Source: Dysidea avara
Taxonomy: Eukaryota > Porifera > Demospongiae > Dictyoceratida > Dysideidae
DNA: 64,000 nucleotides
Assembly (NCBI RefSeq): GCF_963678975.1
Contig: NC_089279.1
Span: forward strand, 34,911,297 to 34,975,296
Direction: 5' to 3'
Below, piece after piece: positions 54,455 to 64,000 of the stretch; position 1 is the first letter of the stretch, and each line of letters begins with the position of its first letter. Below the pieces are notes generated by a model that worked only from the letters and a program-made list of their open reading frames with translations, did not search any database and had not been told where the DNA came from. The translations under genes were made by a program, and so were the position numbers.

Positions 54455-55712
54455 TTATAGCTACCTCAAAGCCGGCCTTTGGGCCTGGCTTTTTTAAGGC
54501 CACTCCAAGTCATACCTTAGTTTCTGGTCACTCCCAAGCCTACAAATGGATGCGGGCGGGCGGATGATCAGGACTATAGACTCTACTGTGACAATATACT
54601 GTATGGTATTATTATTTGCTCAATTTAGCAAATTCATGTTGATTTTGTTTTTAGTCAAACTTAACCAACAACATAAGTAGTTGTGCTTCGGCAAAAAATG
54701 CACTAGGAAAGTTGTTGATGGATCATGGCTAGCTATACACTGATGTATAGCATTTAAGTATATTTATTTATTTATTTAGAATATACTATAGGAAATGTTT
54801 TGCTCATGTAGCTACTTATGCTTTCCAAGTGAAATAAATGTCTCGTTAGCTATGTCAGGAAAGTATTACTATGACTTATAGCTAAGTTGTTCAAATGATC
54901 ATGATCCAATTTTTAACTTCTATTTTCACATCAGAAATTCTTCATTCAAATGTGAAGTCTTAGCCCACTAGCTATGTGTTTCCAGCCTTCTATTCAGTAA
55001 CCTTGAGAAAAGTAACTGTCAAAGTTTTGAGTCATTGAGTGCTCCAGACTAGTGTTTTTTAGTGATCATCTGGGAATGTTTAAACTATAAGGGTTTCTAC
55101 TTGCCAATCTAATTTTAGTTATGGAAAAGTTTAAGTTTAAGCTCACCGAATGTTGCCAGCTTTCCATACCCCTGTAGTGTTCAGTGATAAGGAATTTAAA
55201 GTTACTAGACTAATCATTAGAGGATTACATTTGAATTATAAAGTTAAAGCTATGGCCCATCTGCATGGACTAGTAGTTGCTACTGTTGGTTACAGAAGCA
55301 TTGGTAACAATTATAATCTGAACAGCTATATAATCAAGGACAAAACTAGCTATAGTTAGAAACATTTTATTAGTGTGGCATATATACCTAATATTAGAGT
55401 TAAGAGTAGTGTGACTGCTCTATTGGAATCCCTGACTGCTCTATTAGAGTATATCGATCTTTTGCAGTAAAAAAATAAGTGTCTTGCTGGGTCACGTGCA
55501 CTTAAGCACCTGTAATATTAATAATAGTCCTCATAAACTAGGGTTCCAGGTTTACCATGCGGGCGGGTGACCAGAAACTAAGGTTTGACTTGGTGTGGCC
55601 TAACCTATCGCCGGTTTTTTCTTTACCACACAAAGATGAAGCAGATGTTAAATACTTTAAATATTTCTGAAGTTATCAGTAAATGTACAAGTTATACGTA
55701 TATATAATACAT
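54455..55712. repeat. Composite repeat copy 3: hairpin and linker, split by a Harbinger-like element
   Basis: The hairpin (AAAGCCGGCCTTTGGGCC, 54462-54479) and the adjacent TTAA correspond to the reversed hairpin of the copies at 7.98 and 39.88 kb. The element at 54498-55600 follows. The reversed linker (CAGTAAATGTACAAGTTATA) resumes at 55604-55712. Confidence 0.7.
54498..55600. mobile_element. PIF/Harbinger-like element, TAA duplication
   Basis: The ends GGCCACTCCAAGTCATACC and GGTTTGACTTGGTGTGGCC are inverted (with TTAGTTTCTGGTCAC further in) and flanked by TAA (54495-54497, 55601-55603). The 1.1-kb body has no transposase. A short open frame at 55150-55359 is unrecognised. It lies in the hairpin end of composite repeat 3. 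Confidence 0.78.
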
Positions 55713-57240
55713 ATTATTATTATTTACCTATACTGTACAGGGGCGGATCCAGGGGGGAGGGGGGACTTTGGGGGCTGAACCCCCCCCCCCCTTCATATTT
55801 AGGCTTTACTTGATCAATATGCTGAGTATTATAATGAAATTTTGTCTTAGCATAATTATATGATCACTAATAATACAAATACTCATAAAACCACCTTATA
55901 AACATCTTTCCAAGATATTATCAGTGGATTTATGCTGAAGTTTATGCAACAAGGATCCGGATCAGCATTGGAGGTGTACAAGATCGAGATACTCTAATAG
56001 AGCAGTCAGCTAACTACTCTAATAGAACATTCACTGGAAACACGTAGTTGGTTCTGTTATGGAATCTTTCCAAATCTGCCTGCACCTATACATACAATGA
56101 AGTGTATTAGTCTGTTTAAAGGGCTTCATTCATCTACTTGTGTAGTTAATATGTATGGCAATACTTAATTCAGGTACACAATTTCCATTGAAAATGCTCT
56201 CAGATTCAATCTTGTATTGTTCAAATTTAAAAATTTTCCACTTTCAACATTATTATTCTAGCATGCACCTATTCAGTGTTGTGCAATTGTGAGAGGGGTG
56301 CATCATGTACTTGGTTGTCTGTACCTACCCAAGCTTTTCCATGAGCAAAATGCTTCAGAGAGCCATAGCTATAATCTAAAGGCAGTATATAAAATATCTA
56401 CAGGAAGAAAATATTATGAATTTTATGTGGAAATGTCTCCAAATTGCAGTATTTTAGCAACTATTTTTCAAAATTTTCCTGGGGGGGCATGCCCCCAGAC
56501 CCCCCTAGTTCCAGCATGCTTTGCACACCTCTACCCAAGAGATTAGACCTTGAGGTAGCCCCCCCCCCCCCCCCCCTTTTATAAATCCTAGATCCACCCC
56601 TGCTGTACAACTTCAGAAATGAAGAAAAATGTACAGACGAATCACAAAAATAATAATTCAATACAATAAGTAAATTATAATTTAATTATAGATTTAAATA
56701 CTTCAAGTGAATTAGAGTCTTTAGCTAGGTTAGGTAAATCATTCCAAAGTGAAATTGTTGCTGGAAAAAATGAGGACTGATATGAGGTCCTTGATGCTTG
56801 CAATGATAGGAGGTTAAAAGGATGATAATTTCTTGTACTGGAATATGTTGCAAAGTTAGTATACAAATCAAATGGGATATCAATTTTATTGTGGATAATT
56901 TTGTACATCATGGATAATCTTAATTTTAATCATCTCCTTTCAAGTGATTCCCAGTCCAGCTGGTCCATAAGGTTAGTTACGCTAACAGTAGGGTCATGTG
57001 TGTATGTATTGGTCACAAACCGGGCTGCTCTTCGTTGTATCTGCTCTAACTGGGATATTAAGATAAACTTCCAGGGTGCCCATGCTGTTGCAGCATATTC
57101 GAGTTGGGAACGAATAAATATTGTGTATGCTAATTTCTTAGCATGGATTGAGGCCCATGAGATATTACATTTGAGAAATCCCAAGGTTTTGTTGGCTTTA
57201 GCTGTTATGTAGTTGACATGCATGTTCCATTTTAGGTCTT
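55713..57240 (-). mobile_element. LINE 3' fragment interrupted by a GGCGGATCC element
   Basis: The 3' end (ATTATTATTATTTACC) is at 55713. After the insertion at 55738-56602 the fragment resumes and encodes MMYKIIHNKIDIPFDLYTNF...SLWNDLPNL (56675-56911) and HVNYITAKANKTLGFLKCNI...RRAARFVTNTY (56930-57223). It is almost identical to 23418-23850, so both are recent copies of one family. Confidence 0.85.
55738..56602. mobile_element. GGCGGATCC element C, 5-bp TSD CTGTA
   Basis: The ends CAGGGGCGGATCCAGGG and CTAGATCCACCCCTG are inverted copies and the flanks are CTGTA (55733-55737, 56603-56607). The uninterrupted target (ACTGTACAACTTCAG) is seen in the sister LINE at 23443-23458, confirming one CTGTA before insertion. 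A CTCTAATAGAGCAGTCA motif lies inside (55980-56032). C and G runs occur near both ends. Confidence 0.85.
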
Positions 57241-58612
57241 ATTGGATGATGACATACAGAACTCTCTGCATGGTGGTTTCTTTGCAACTTAACACTCTAC
57301 GTACAAGGTGACTTCTTCTAGTTGATCCCTCTACAGGGTGAATCGTTTGCAGCTGAACTGTAACTCATCTTCTAGCTGATCTCTCTACAGGGTAATTTGT
57401 TTGTAGCTGAATTCTGTACAGGTGATTTGTTTGCAGCTGAGCTCTTTACAGGATGGTTTCTTTGTAGCTGAACTCTCTACAAGAAAACTGCTTCTAACTG
57501 ATCTCTGTACAGGGTGAATTGTTTGTAGCTGAACTGTCTACAACGTAACTTCTTCTAGCTGATCTTTCTACAGGGTGACTTGTTTGCAGCTGAACTCTCT
57601 ACATGGTGGTTTCTTTGTAGCTGAAATCTCTACAAGGTGAATTAATCTGGCTGATCTTTCTACAGGGTGATTTGTTTGTAGCTGAACTCTCTACAAGAAA
57701 ACTGCTTCTAACTGATCTCTGTACAGGGTGAATTGTTTGTAGCTGAACTGTCTACAACGTAACTTCTTCTAGCTGATCTTTCTACAGGGTGACTTGTTTG
57801 CAGCTGAACTCTCTACATGGTGGTTTCTTTGTAGCTGAAATCTCTACAAGGTGAATTAATCTAGCTGATCTTTCTACAGGGTGATTTGTTTGTAGCTGAA
57901 CTCTCTACAAGAAAACTGATCTCTGTACAGGGTGAATTGTTTGTAGCTGCACTGTCTACAACGTAACTTCTTCTAGCTGATCTCTCTACAGGGTGATTTG
58001 TTTGTAGCTGAATTCTGTACAGGTGATTTGTTTGCAGCTGAACTCTTTACAAAATGGTTTCTTTGTAGCTGAACTATCTACAAGGTAACTTCTTCTAGCT
58101 GATCTTTCTACTGGGTGATTTGTTTGTAACTGAATTTTCTACAGGGTGATTTGTTTGCAGCTGAACTCTCTACATGGTGGTTTCTTTGTTGCTGAACTCT
58201 CTACAAGGTGAATTCTTCTAGCTGATCTCTCTACAGGGTAATTTGTTTGTAACTGAACAGTGCTTTTTGTAGGTGATCTCACTGCAGGTTGATTTGTTTG
58301 TATATAGCTGAACTCACTAAAGGGTGAATTGCTTGTAGCTGAACTCCTTACATTTTGTCTAGTTTCTAGCTGACCTCTCTACAGGGTGATTTGTTTGTAG
58401 CTGATCTCTCTACAAGTTGATTCGTGTGTAGCTGATCTCTCTGCAGGTTGATTTGTTTGTAGCCAATCTCTCTACAAGGTAATTTGTTTGTAGCTGAACT
58501 ATCTATAAGGTGATTTGTTTGTAGCTGATCTCTCTGCAGGTTGATTTGTTTTAGCTTAACTCTCTACAGGGTGATTTGTTTCTAGCTTATCTCTCTACTC
58601 TTTTCTGATCCA
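57241..58612 (-). repeat. 1.37-kb minisatellite, reversed (composite repeat copy 3)
   Basis: Copies of the reverse unit (TTTGTAGCTGAACTCTCTAC, AGGGTGATTTG) repeat about 45 times, with a 220-bp higher-order duplication (two nearly identical blocks at about 57475-57690 and 57695-57905). The unit is the complement of that at 37473-39512, and the array sits where the reversed composite repeat predicts it. Confidence 0.85.
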
Positions 58613-59185
58613 TCTCCAATCAGTAGTGCTTGGTGCATGTGCCAGGTTTGATGAGTATTAAATGGAAGTGTCATGTGTTCATTGACCAGCATCAAAGCTC
58701 ATTTTTGCTCATCATTGGTCAGAATCCCAGTGAGTTTCATAATACCCTGTAGATATAGCATACATTAGTTCATATGACATAACCTCAACCACATTTGTAT
58801 TATTCTTTGACACAGTCCTATAATAACAACCAGTACTAAGAATAATAAAAAAATGCAGCACATCTAGACTACCATTGCTTTTCCTCCAGGAAAAAACTTT
58901 TTTGCAAATTATTCTCACATAAGGATAAAAATTGACAGAGTTATACACATACAAATCCTGTCATGACTGCTTGACTCTATTAGAGTATATACACAAGAAC
59001 CCCTGGTAGGACACTCGGCCCACCTATGGGTACTCCATTGCATGTATTGTACAACAGGGCAGTTTTGACAGTATAGACAGGTTGCCTAATAGAGGAGTGG
59101 CAATAAATACACAACAGATAAATTACGTATTCGTTTCAGATTGAAGCTGTCCACCATTTTGCTGGTCAACACCTGTTGAGCTGTT
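58613..59185. other. Intergenic stretch, no gene
   Basis: Only a CTCTATTAGAGTATAT motif at 58973-58992 is recognised. Confidence 0.4.
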
Positions 59186-59189
59186 GCTG

Positions 59190-60990
59190 TGTTGGGCAAT
59201 TTTGAGAACAAAATCCATCAAGCGGTGGATATAGTGAGTCTACACTGGATTATGATGCAAAGAAGAGATATAAAGAAAAACTGATCCTGAAAAGTGAGCA
59301 GATACCCGACCCGTATGCTGTACCAGACAAAGAGCGGAGAGACGATGTTACAGAGTAGCCAACAGTATTGTATGGACATGTCTACAACTACTTCATAGTC
59401 GAAGGGTTGTTACACACAAGAATCATTAAATCTTCAGAAGCATTCAGCTATTTTATTAGTGGACATGTCAGAACTGTCCTTTTTTATGAGCCATCTAGGC
59501 AGAGTAAGTTCTGTGTTTTAATGGCTGAAGTAAACCCTAGCCAAAAGTCACCAAGTGAAACTCACAAAGCCTGGATTATTGTTCAAAAGGAGGATGGCCA
59601 AGTGATGACAGGTCACCGTACTTGCAAAGCTGGGTAAGCTTGCACAAACCTTATTGTAGCTACTGCTTTTCTTATAATATTTTAGGAGGGTAGAGGTTTG
59701 TAGTCATGTGGCAGCAATACTGTTTAAAGTGGAGACAGCATGCCAACTGGGGTACAATCCAACATGTACTTCCATGCCGTGTCAATGAAATCAGTCTTTT
59801 GCTACAAAAGTAAGTCTCCATGCATGACATACTAAGTTCTTTCATGTGCTGCATATTAATATAGGTTGACCCTTCATTAGTTGTTGATATCAACTTCATA
59901 AAACCTGACCACAACAAGCAAAATGAATCAGTACCTTGTAGTTCACCAGCAACCAGTTAGTCAAGTGGGTTACAAATCCTTCAACAGCCAGAAGCTGATG
60001 TTCGTAGCTTGTATCAGGCACTACAGGAAGTTGTACCAGGTGCTTGTATTTTCACATCAACATCAGAAAAGTCTGATATAGATGTCAATAGTATCAAGAG
60101 TACAGCTGTGACATGCAGACCACAACCAGACAATGGATGCACCTGTTATAACAGCTACAGTTAGTAGCTGTTACAACAGCTACAGTCACTGATAGACAAT
60201 GTGACCATATCGATGGTGTATCAAATGGCACAACAGACGATAAATCTGTTCCAGTTTTGATGGTAAATAGTACAGGCAATGAGGTTGCTGAAGATCAAGC
60301 TGAGGATATTGGTAATTCTGGATCAAGCAATGAAGACCTTATGCCAGCACCACTGACTGCATTACATCAAACAGAGTATGAACAATGGATGATGAAGAAC
60401 TGTTGAAAAAGCAGAAAGGCTATTTTGTGAAATGAGTATTTCTAATATTGAGGCTGATGCAGTCAGAGATGCTACTGTTTCTCAGCACAATTGTGCTGTA
60501 TGGACACAGCACCAAAATGGGCAATTGACCACATCACTATTTCATGATGTCTTTGTGAGAAAACCAACAACCAATCCTGAGCCACTAATAAAGAAGATCA
60601 TGGGATATGAGCAAAACTATCTCAGTAATGTTCCAGCCATAAGGTAGGGGGTTCAAAACGAGAGTGTTGCAAGGGTGCAGTATATCATGTCTGCAGAAAA
60701 TAACAATTTTACTTGTAATTTGACAGGTCTCTGGATAAACCCACTCTATCCACATTTAGGAGTTAGTCCAGATGGAGTGACTTCTTGTAGCTGTCATGGG
60801 CAGGGTCTCTTAGAGATAAAATGTCCATACTCTGCCAGAAATGCTGAGTTTCTGACAAGTGAAACATGCTGTTTTATGACAGATGCTGGGTATCTGAACA
60901 AGAAGCATCGCTACTACTCGCAAATTTAGGGCAACTCATGATTAGTGGAAAGTATCTAAATATAAATCAGAAAGAAGAGATTGTTCAGTA
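59190..60990 (+). pseudogene. SWIM zinc finger and YqaJ-type nuclease protein, decayed
   Basis: Coding pieces in order on the plus strand: LDYDAKKRYKEKLILKSEQI (about 59240-59358), YGHVYNYFIVEGLL...KAWIIVQKEDG ending HRTCKAG (59368-59637), VCSHVAAILFKVETACQLGY (after an intron-like GTAAGC...TTTTAG gap), LYQALQEVVPG (about 60000), ISNIEADAVRDATVSQ (60432-60647), and LGVSPDGVTSCSC...LLEIKCPYS (60675-60929). The CxC..CSHVAA pattern is a SWIM finger. GVSPDG...LEIKCP is the PD-(D/E)xK core of YqaJ-type exonucleases. This SWIM-YqaJ pairing is a large, poorly understood invertebrate family (from memory). Several stops break this copy. Confidence 0.7.
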
Positions 60991-62530
60991 CAGCTCCATA
61001 CTGGATCCTTGATTGCATGCAACGAGTGTTGTCAGTAGCTAGTAAGGTCAGTTTGAACAAGATCAGTACCATTCCTGAGCACCTATTTAGCTACACAATC
61101 TGTTGCAACTCTAATCCCTACTGTCAGAACTGATTACTACTATCACAATTCAATGGCCATTAGCACTGAGTACTGACCGTTGTTATCATTATTCAATCAA
61201 CCTGCATATTAAGGACACCTTGGGACTAACTGTACGTGTCCTGATTATCCAAATAATCCAGGTCAGTTTACATGCTAAAGGATACTTTGGGACCATTACT
61301 AAGTGTCTATAGTATGTACAAGTTGAGCTGGATCCTGAAAAATAGCTAAAAATTAAAAGTGGATTTTTTTTCTCAAGAGAGTAAACATTTCAGCCAACTA
61401 GATGATCAGTGGTGACAGCCAAGGTGTCAACGTGCAATTTGGCTCCATTACAAGTTTGGAAAAGGGCTGTAACGAACGCTGCAGTTTTTTGGTTTCCCCA
61501 TAGGAAATGTATGGTGAAAATTTTGAATAATTATAGGTCAGTGAGCCCCTCTTTGTATCTGTATGATAGGGAGCAAATGCTCATATTTGAGCTATAGACC
61601 ACTTTCACATGTTCAATTTTCAATACATCATTTTCAATTTTATATATTGCTGGTATACTATTATGACATCAATTAGGTGGTGACAAGGACCATTACAAGC
61701 TAAAAGAGGACTATGTACAAGACAGCAATCCTGTGGTGTACTTTGAGTGAATGATACAATACAGGAGTGCCGGTATGAGAGGAGATTGTTGTGTTAGAGC
61801 AGTTGAGATTTACGCAATCTATTTGGTCACCTGACCCTGCTTATTACCAAGGCAGTGAGAGGAGTAGGATGTGTGACATGCTATTGACCATAAAATGAAC
61901 TATGTAATTATGTAGTGTAACACATCTCTTGTACAGTTAATGTCAGTAGTAGACTAATACTCATAATAAGAGTAATGTCACTTTTTAGCATTGCATATCA
62001 ATTCGTGAACGTTGTGGCTATTAGGATTCAGGATTTACTGCATCCTGTGTAAAATATGCTATGTTCTATTAGGGTATTTGATTGATCGATCACCACATCT
62101 GAATGGATTTTGAAGTTCACTAATTTGACTAACATACATTTAAGGGATTTAGGTATGTAACTGAAGGTCTACTGTATAGTGTATAACATTACAAGAGTAT
62201 GTATATTTATATTGTCTGTCTATAGAAAAGAAAGTGCTTCTGTGTAAACTTCAAAATGATTCCTTGTTGCTTGTTGATATACAGGTTAATTTAAATGACG
62301 TGCAGGGACATATTAGATGTAGTAGTACATAGTACGTAGTTTTGTGTGACCGTATGTGATTTGCTGCATATACAGAGACTCATGCAAGTTTGTTTGACTG
62401 GATACTTTAAGAACAGCCTCTGTTATAACATACACTATATATTGCTTGGAATATCACAAAATTTAATGCTCTCATGTGTAACTAGTTGCTGAGTTGAATT
62501 ATATATACATGCTTGCTGGATAATGAAAAC
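60991..62530. other. Intergenic stretch, no gene recognised
   Basis: AT-rich DNA with a TCTATTAGGGTATTTGAT motif relic at 62063. The short open frame at 61409-61597 has no recognisable features. Confidence 0.4.
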
Positions 62531-62536
62531 AAGTTT

Positions 62537-62875
62537 TCATATCTGTATCGAACCATAACAACACATTGATAAGGTGGGAACTATAGTATGACATGTCGCG
62601 TGTGTTGCATGGACTAAGCTACATGTGTATACTGTTACAATACTACCTGGTACAAAATTAATGTTAAATGTTATCCATATACCAATTCCTCTTGGTAGTC
62701 GGAATAGTATAAGGACAGTGGCCCGGTCTTTAATGATTTCATAACTCTTAACCATTCTGTGATCATTCTCTTCTGTTATTGTCTCACCAGCTACTATCAG
62801 TCTCATCTGGTTGGCAGAGACACCAATTCTCTTCTCAAGTAACTGCTTCAGTCCCAATATGGACAAGGATTGTCT
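62537..62875 (-). CDS. Ubiquitin-like domain exon
   Basis: The reverse-strand frame reads LKQLLEKRIGVSANQMRLIV, AGETITEENDHRMVKSYEII and KDRATVLILFRLPRG. This follows ubiquitin from its helix (VKAKIQDKEGIPPDQ) through QRLIFAG to the LRLRGG-like end. The first beta-strands are missing and would lie on an upstream exon; AAAATAG before 62875 is a weak acceptor. After RLPRG the frame continues 40 residues without recognisable sequence, or splices out at a GTATAT or GTAGTA site. It is probably a ubiquitin-like domain within a larger host protein. There is no ATG in a sensible place. Confidence 0.55.
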   Translation of the reverse strand, partial: RQSLSILGLKQLLEKRIGVSANQMRLIVAGETITEENDHRMVKSYEIIKDRATVLILFRLPRGIGIWITFNINFVPGSIVTVYTCSLVHATHATCHTIVPTLSMCCYGSIQI

Positions 62876-62879
62876 CTAT

Positions 62880-64000
62880 TTTAAGTAACATGTAAACGGT
62901 CTTGCCTGCAATACCTTTAAATTAAATTAGACCACCCCTCTAGATCTGTTTTGAGGCCTAAGGTGTCCTCAATAGAGAAGTTATGCTATGAAGTAGCTAG
63001 TATGTACTTGTAGCTAACCTGGCTGTAAGTGATGATCTGGGTGAAACTCTTGGTACTATTGCTCTGTACAAACAAGGTCATAGCCATTTTGAAAAATGAT
63101 TTTATAAGTTGCCAGTTGCTATATTTATCTGCTCAACTGATATTACATCATCATTCTGGGAATTATCCCAGTGGTTTAATTAGCAGTATAATCATTTCAG
63201 TGATGCTTTAAAGAATGCTCATGTGATCTATATAGCAGTAGTAACATGATGACCTGCCACTTTGAAATACATACAGCATTTAGTAATGTGTTGTAATAAA
63301 TGTATTGTAGCATCTCCATATGTTAGGAAGTTCATAACAGAATATTATAGATGATGCTTCTCTTTAAATAAGACGGAATAGCAAATTTATTATGTGTCAT
63401 GTTTACAAATGCAGTTATTTTTGGCTTTGGGACTTATTCATGCTCTAACATTGTGGGTAAGGTTATCTATATGTACATTATATCAAAGCAATATATGCCT
63501 CTTGGAAAATTCTTGCAGAGATCAGTCATAATCAGTCTTACTAGCTAGCTACTGATGGTCACTACAGAAGTAGTGAATGTCACAACTAGAAAGTGAGTCA
63601 GTATTGTGGGTATTAGTGAAATTCACTGCTTTCTTTTATGTGGAGTCACTTGAGTGTAATTTGTATGCTGGTAATTGATGGTAATTGGACACTCCAAATT
63701 AAGAGAAAATATTTGCATGTCCTGTTATACTGATACATTTCAGTTGTGTTGAATTTTAAGGATTATAATATTTACTACAATTTATGATCCAATGTACACC
63801 ATGATAGTATTTTCCATGTCTTGCCTTTATATAAAGGTTGACTATGTAACAAGGCTAAGTGTATAGCTTGCTAGCAAGTTATAAAACATGGGATTTTATG
63901 ACACTAGCTAAACGGTATCCAGGATGAATCACATGTTAATCGATTTATGGTAGTGTTTATTGAAGACACTGGATTCCCCGGATAGTGTGCATACTGACTG
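62880..64000. other. Intergenic stretch, no gene recognised
   Basis: AT-rich DNA to the window end, with no repeat or coding signal that I can support. It could contain introns of the ubiquitin-like gene. Confidence 0.4.

Noticed and set aside
62537-62866. A polyubiquitin or complete ubiquitin gene
   Set aside because: Only one partial unit is present, the first strands are missing and the sequence is too diverged. It fits a ubiquitin-like domain in a larger gene.
1-64000. LTR retrotransposons, Polintons or other capsid- or envelope-bearing elements
   Set aside because: No paired long terminal repeats, gag/integrase motifs or capsid-type frames were seen. All recognised reverse transcriptases are LINE-type.
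1-64000. tRNA, rRNA or other classical RNA genes
   Set aside because: No cloverleaf with box A/box B signals or rRNA core sequence was noticed by eye. A covariance-model scan would be needed to exclude them.

Overview
The window looks like a gene-poor, repeat-dense stretch of a metazoan genome. There are GT-AG introns inside element genes, several CR1-like LINEs, many DNA transposons with clean target-site duplications (TSDs), and no bacterial-style operons. From memory, the protein families (MULE with Ulp1, SWIM-YqaJ, reverse-transcriptase tail proteins, RBR ligases) and the recurring CTCTAATAGAGCAGTCA motif fit a demosponge such as Amphimedon. No search was run. The four most useful results are below. 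(1) A nearly whole Mutator-like element (295-6070) encodes, in one spliced minus-strand gene, a FAR1-type zinc finger, DDE transposase, SWIM finger, AT-hook, PHD finger, Ulp1-type SUMO protease and a second PHD-like finger. A relative at 42976-46801 keeps the accessory domains but has lost the catalytic core. Both carry tandem arrays of palindromic or TIR-derived units at the end downstream of the genes. (2) A third element with 9-bp TSDs (35102-41196, TIRs of about 240 bp) carries no transposase and splits a reverse-transcriptase tail gene. (3) A composite repeat, made of a 30-bp minisatellite, a linker, a hairpin and a foldback, occurs three times. One copy has been expanded to about 9 kb (49760-58612) by four insertions. 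(4) Three elements with CAGGGGCGGATCCAG-like ends each have a 5-bp TSD, and the targets are nearly the same (TATAG, TACAG, CTGTA). Layout by region. 1-6.1 kb: LINE tail, then MULE 1. 6.1-9.8 kb: TTAA-flanked elements, composite repeat copy 1 and a head-to-tail triplicated MITE. 10.3-13.0 kb: 5'-truncated LINE. 13.1-14.4 kb: foldback and TTAA MITE. 15.9-17.0 kb: UBL-RBR E3 ligase-like gene, the best host-gene candidate. 17.1-19.0 kb: minisatellite and hAT element. 19.2-21.7 kb: P-like element with its own gene. 21.8-28.3 kb: hAT element and LINE pieces, including a full-length LINE nested in an older one. 28.4-34.6 kb: dense MITE cluster. 34.8-41.6 kb: split reverse-transcriptase tail gene around the long-TIR element. 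43.0-46.8 kb: MULE 2. 47.0-48.9 kb: another tail-gene fragment with hAT-in-hAT nesting. 49.8-58.6 kb: exploded composite repeat holding a near full-length LINE. 59.2-61.0 kb: decayed SWIM-YqaJ gene. 62.5-62.9 kb: ubiquitin-like exon. 63-64 kb: nothing recognised. Most coding sequence here serves mobile elements. The host-like exceptions are the UBL-RBR gene, the ubiquitin-like exon and possibly the SWIM-YqaJ gene.
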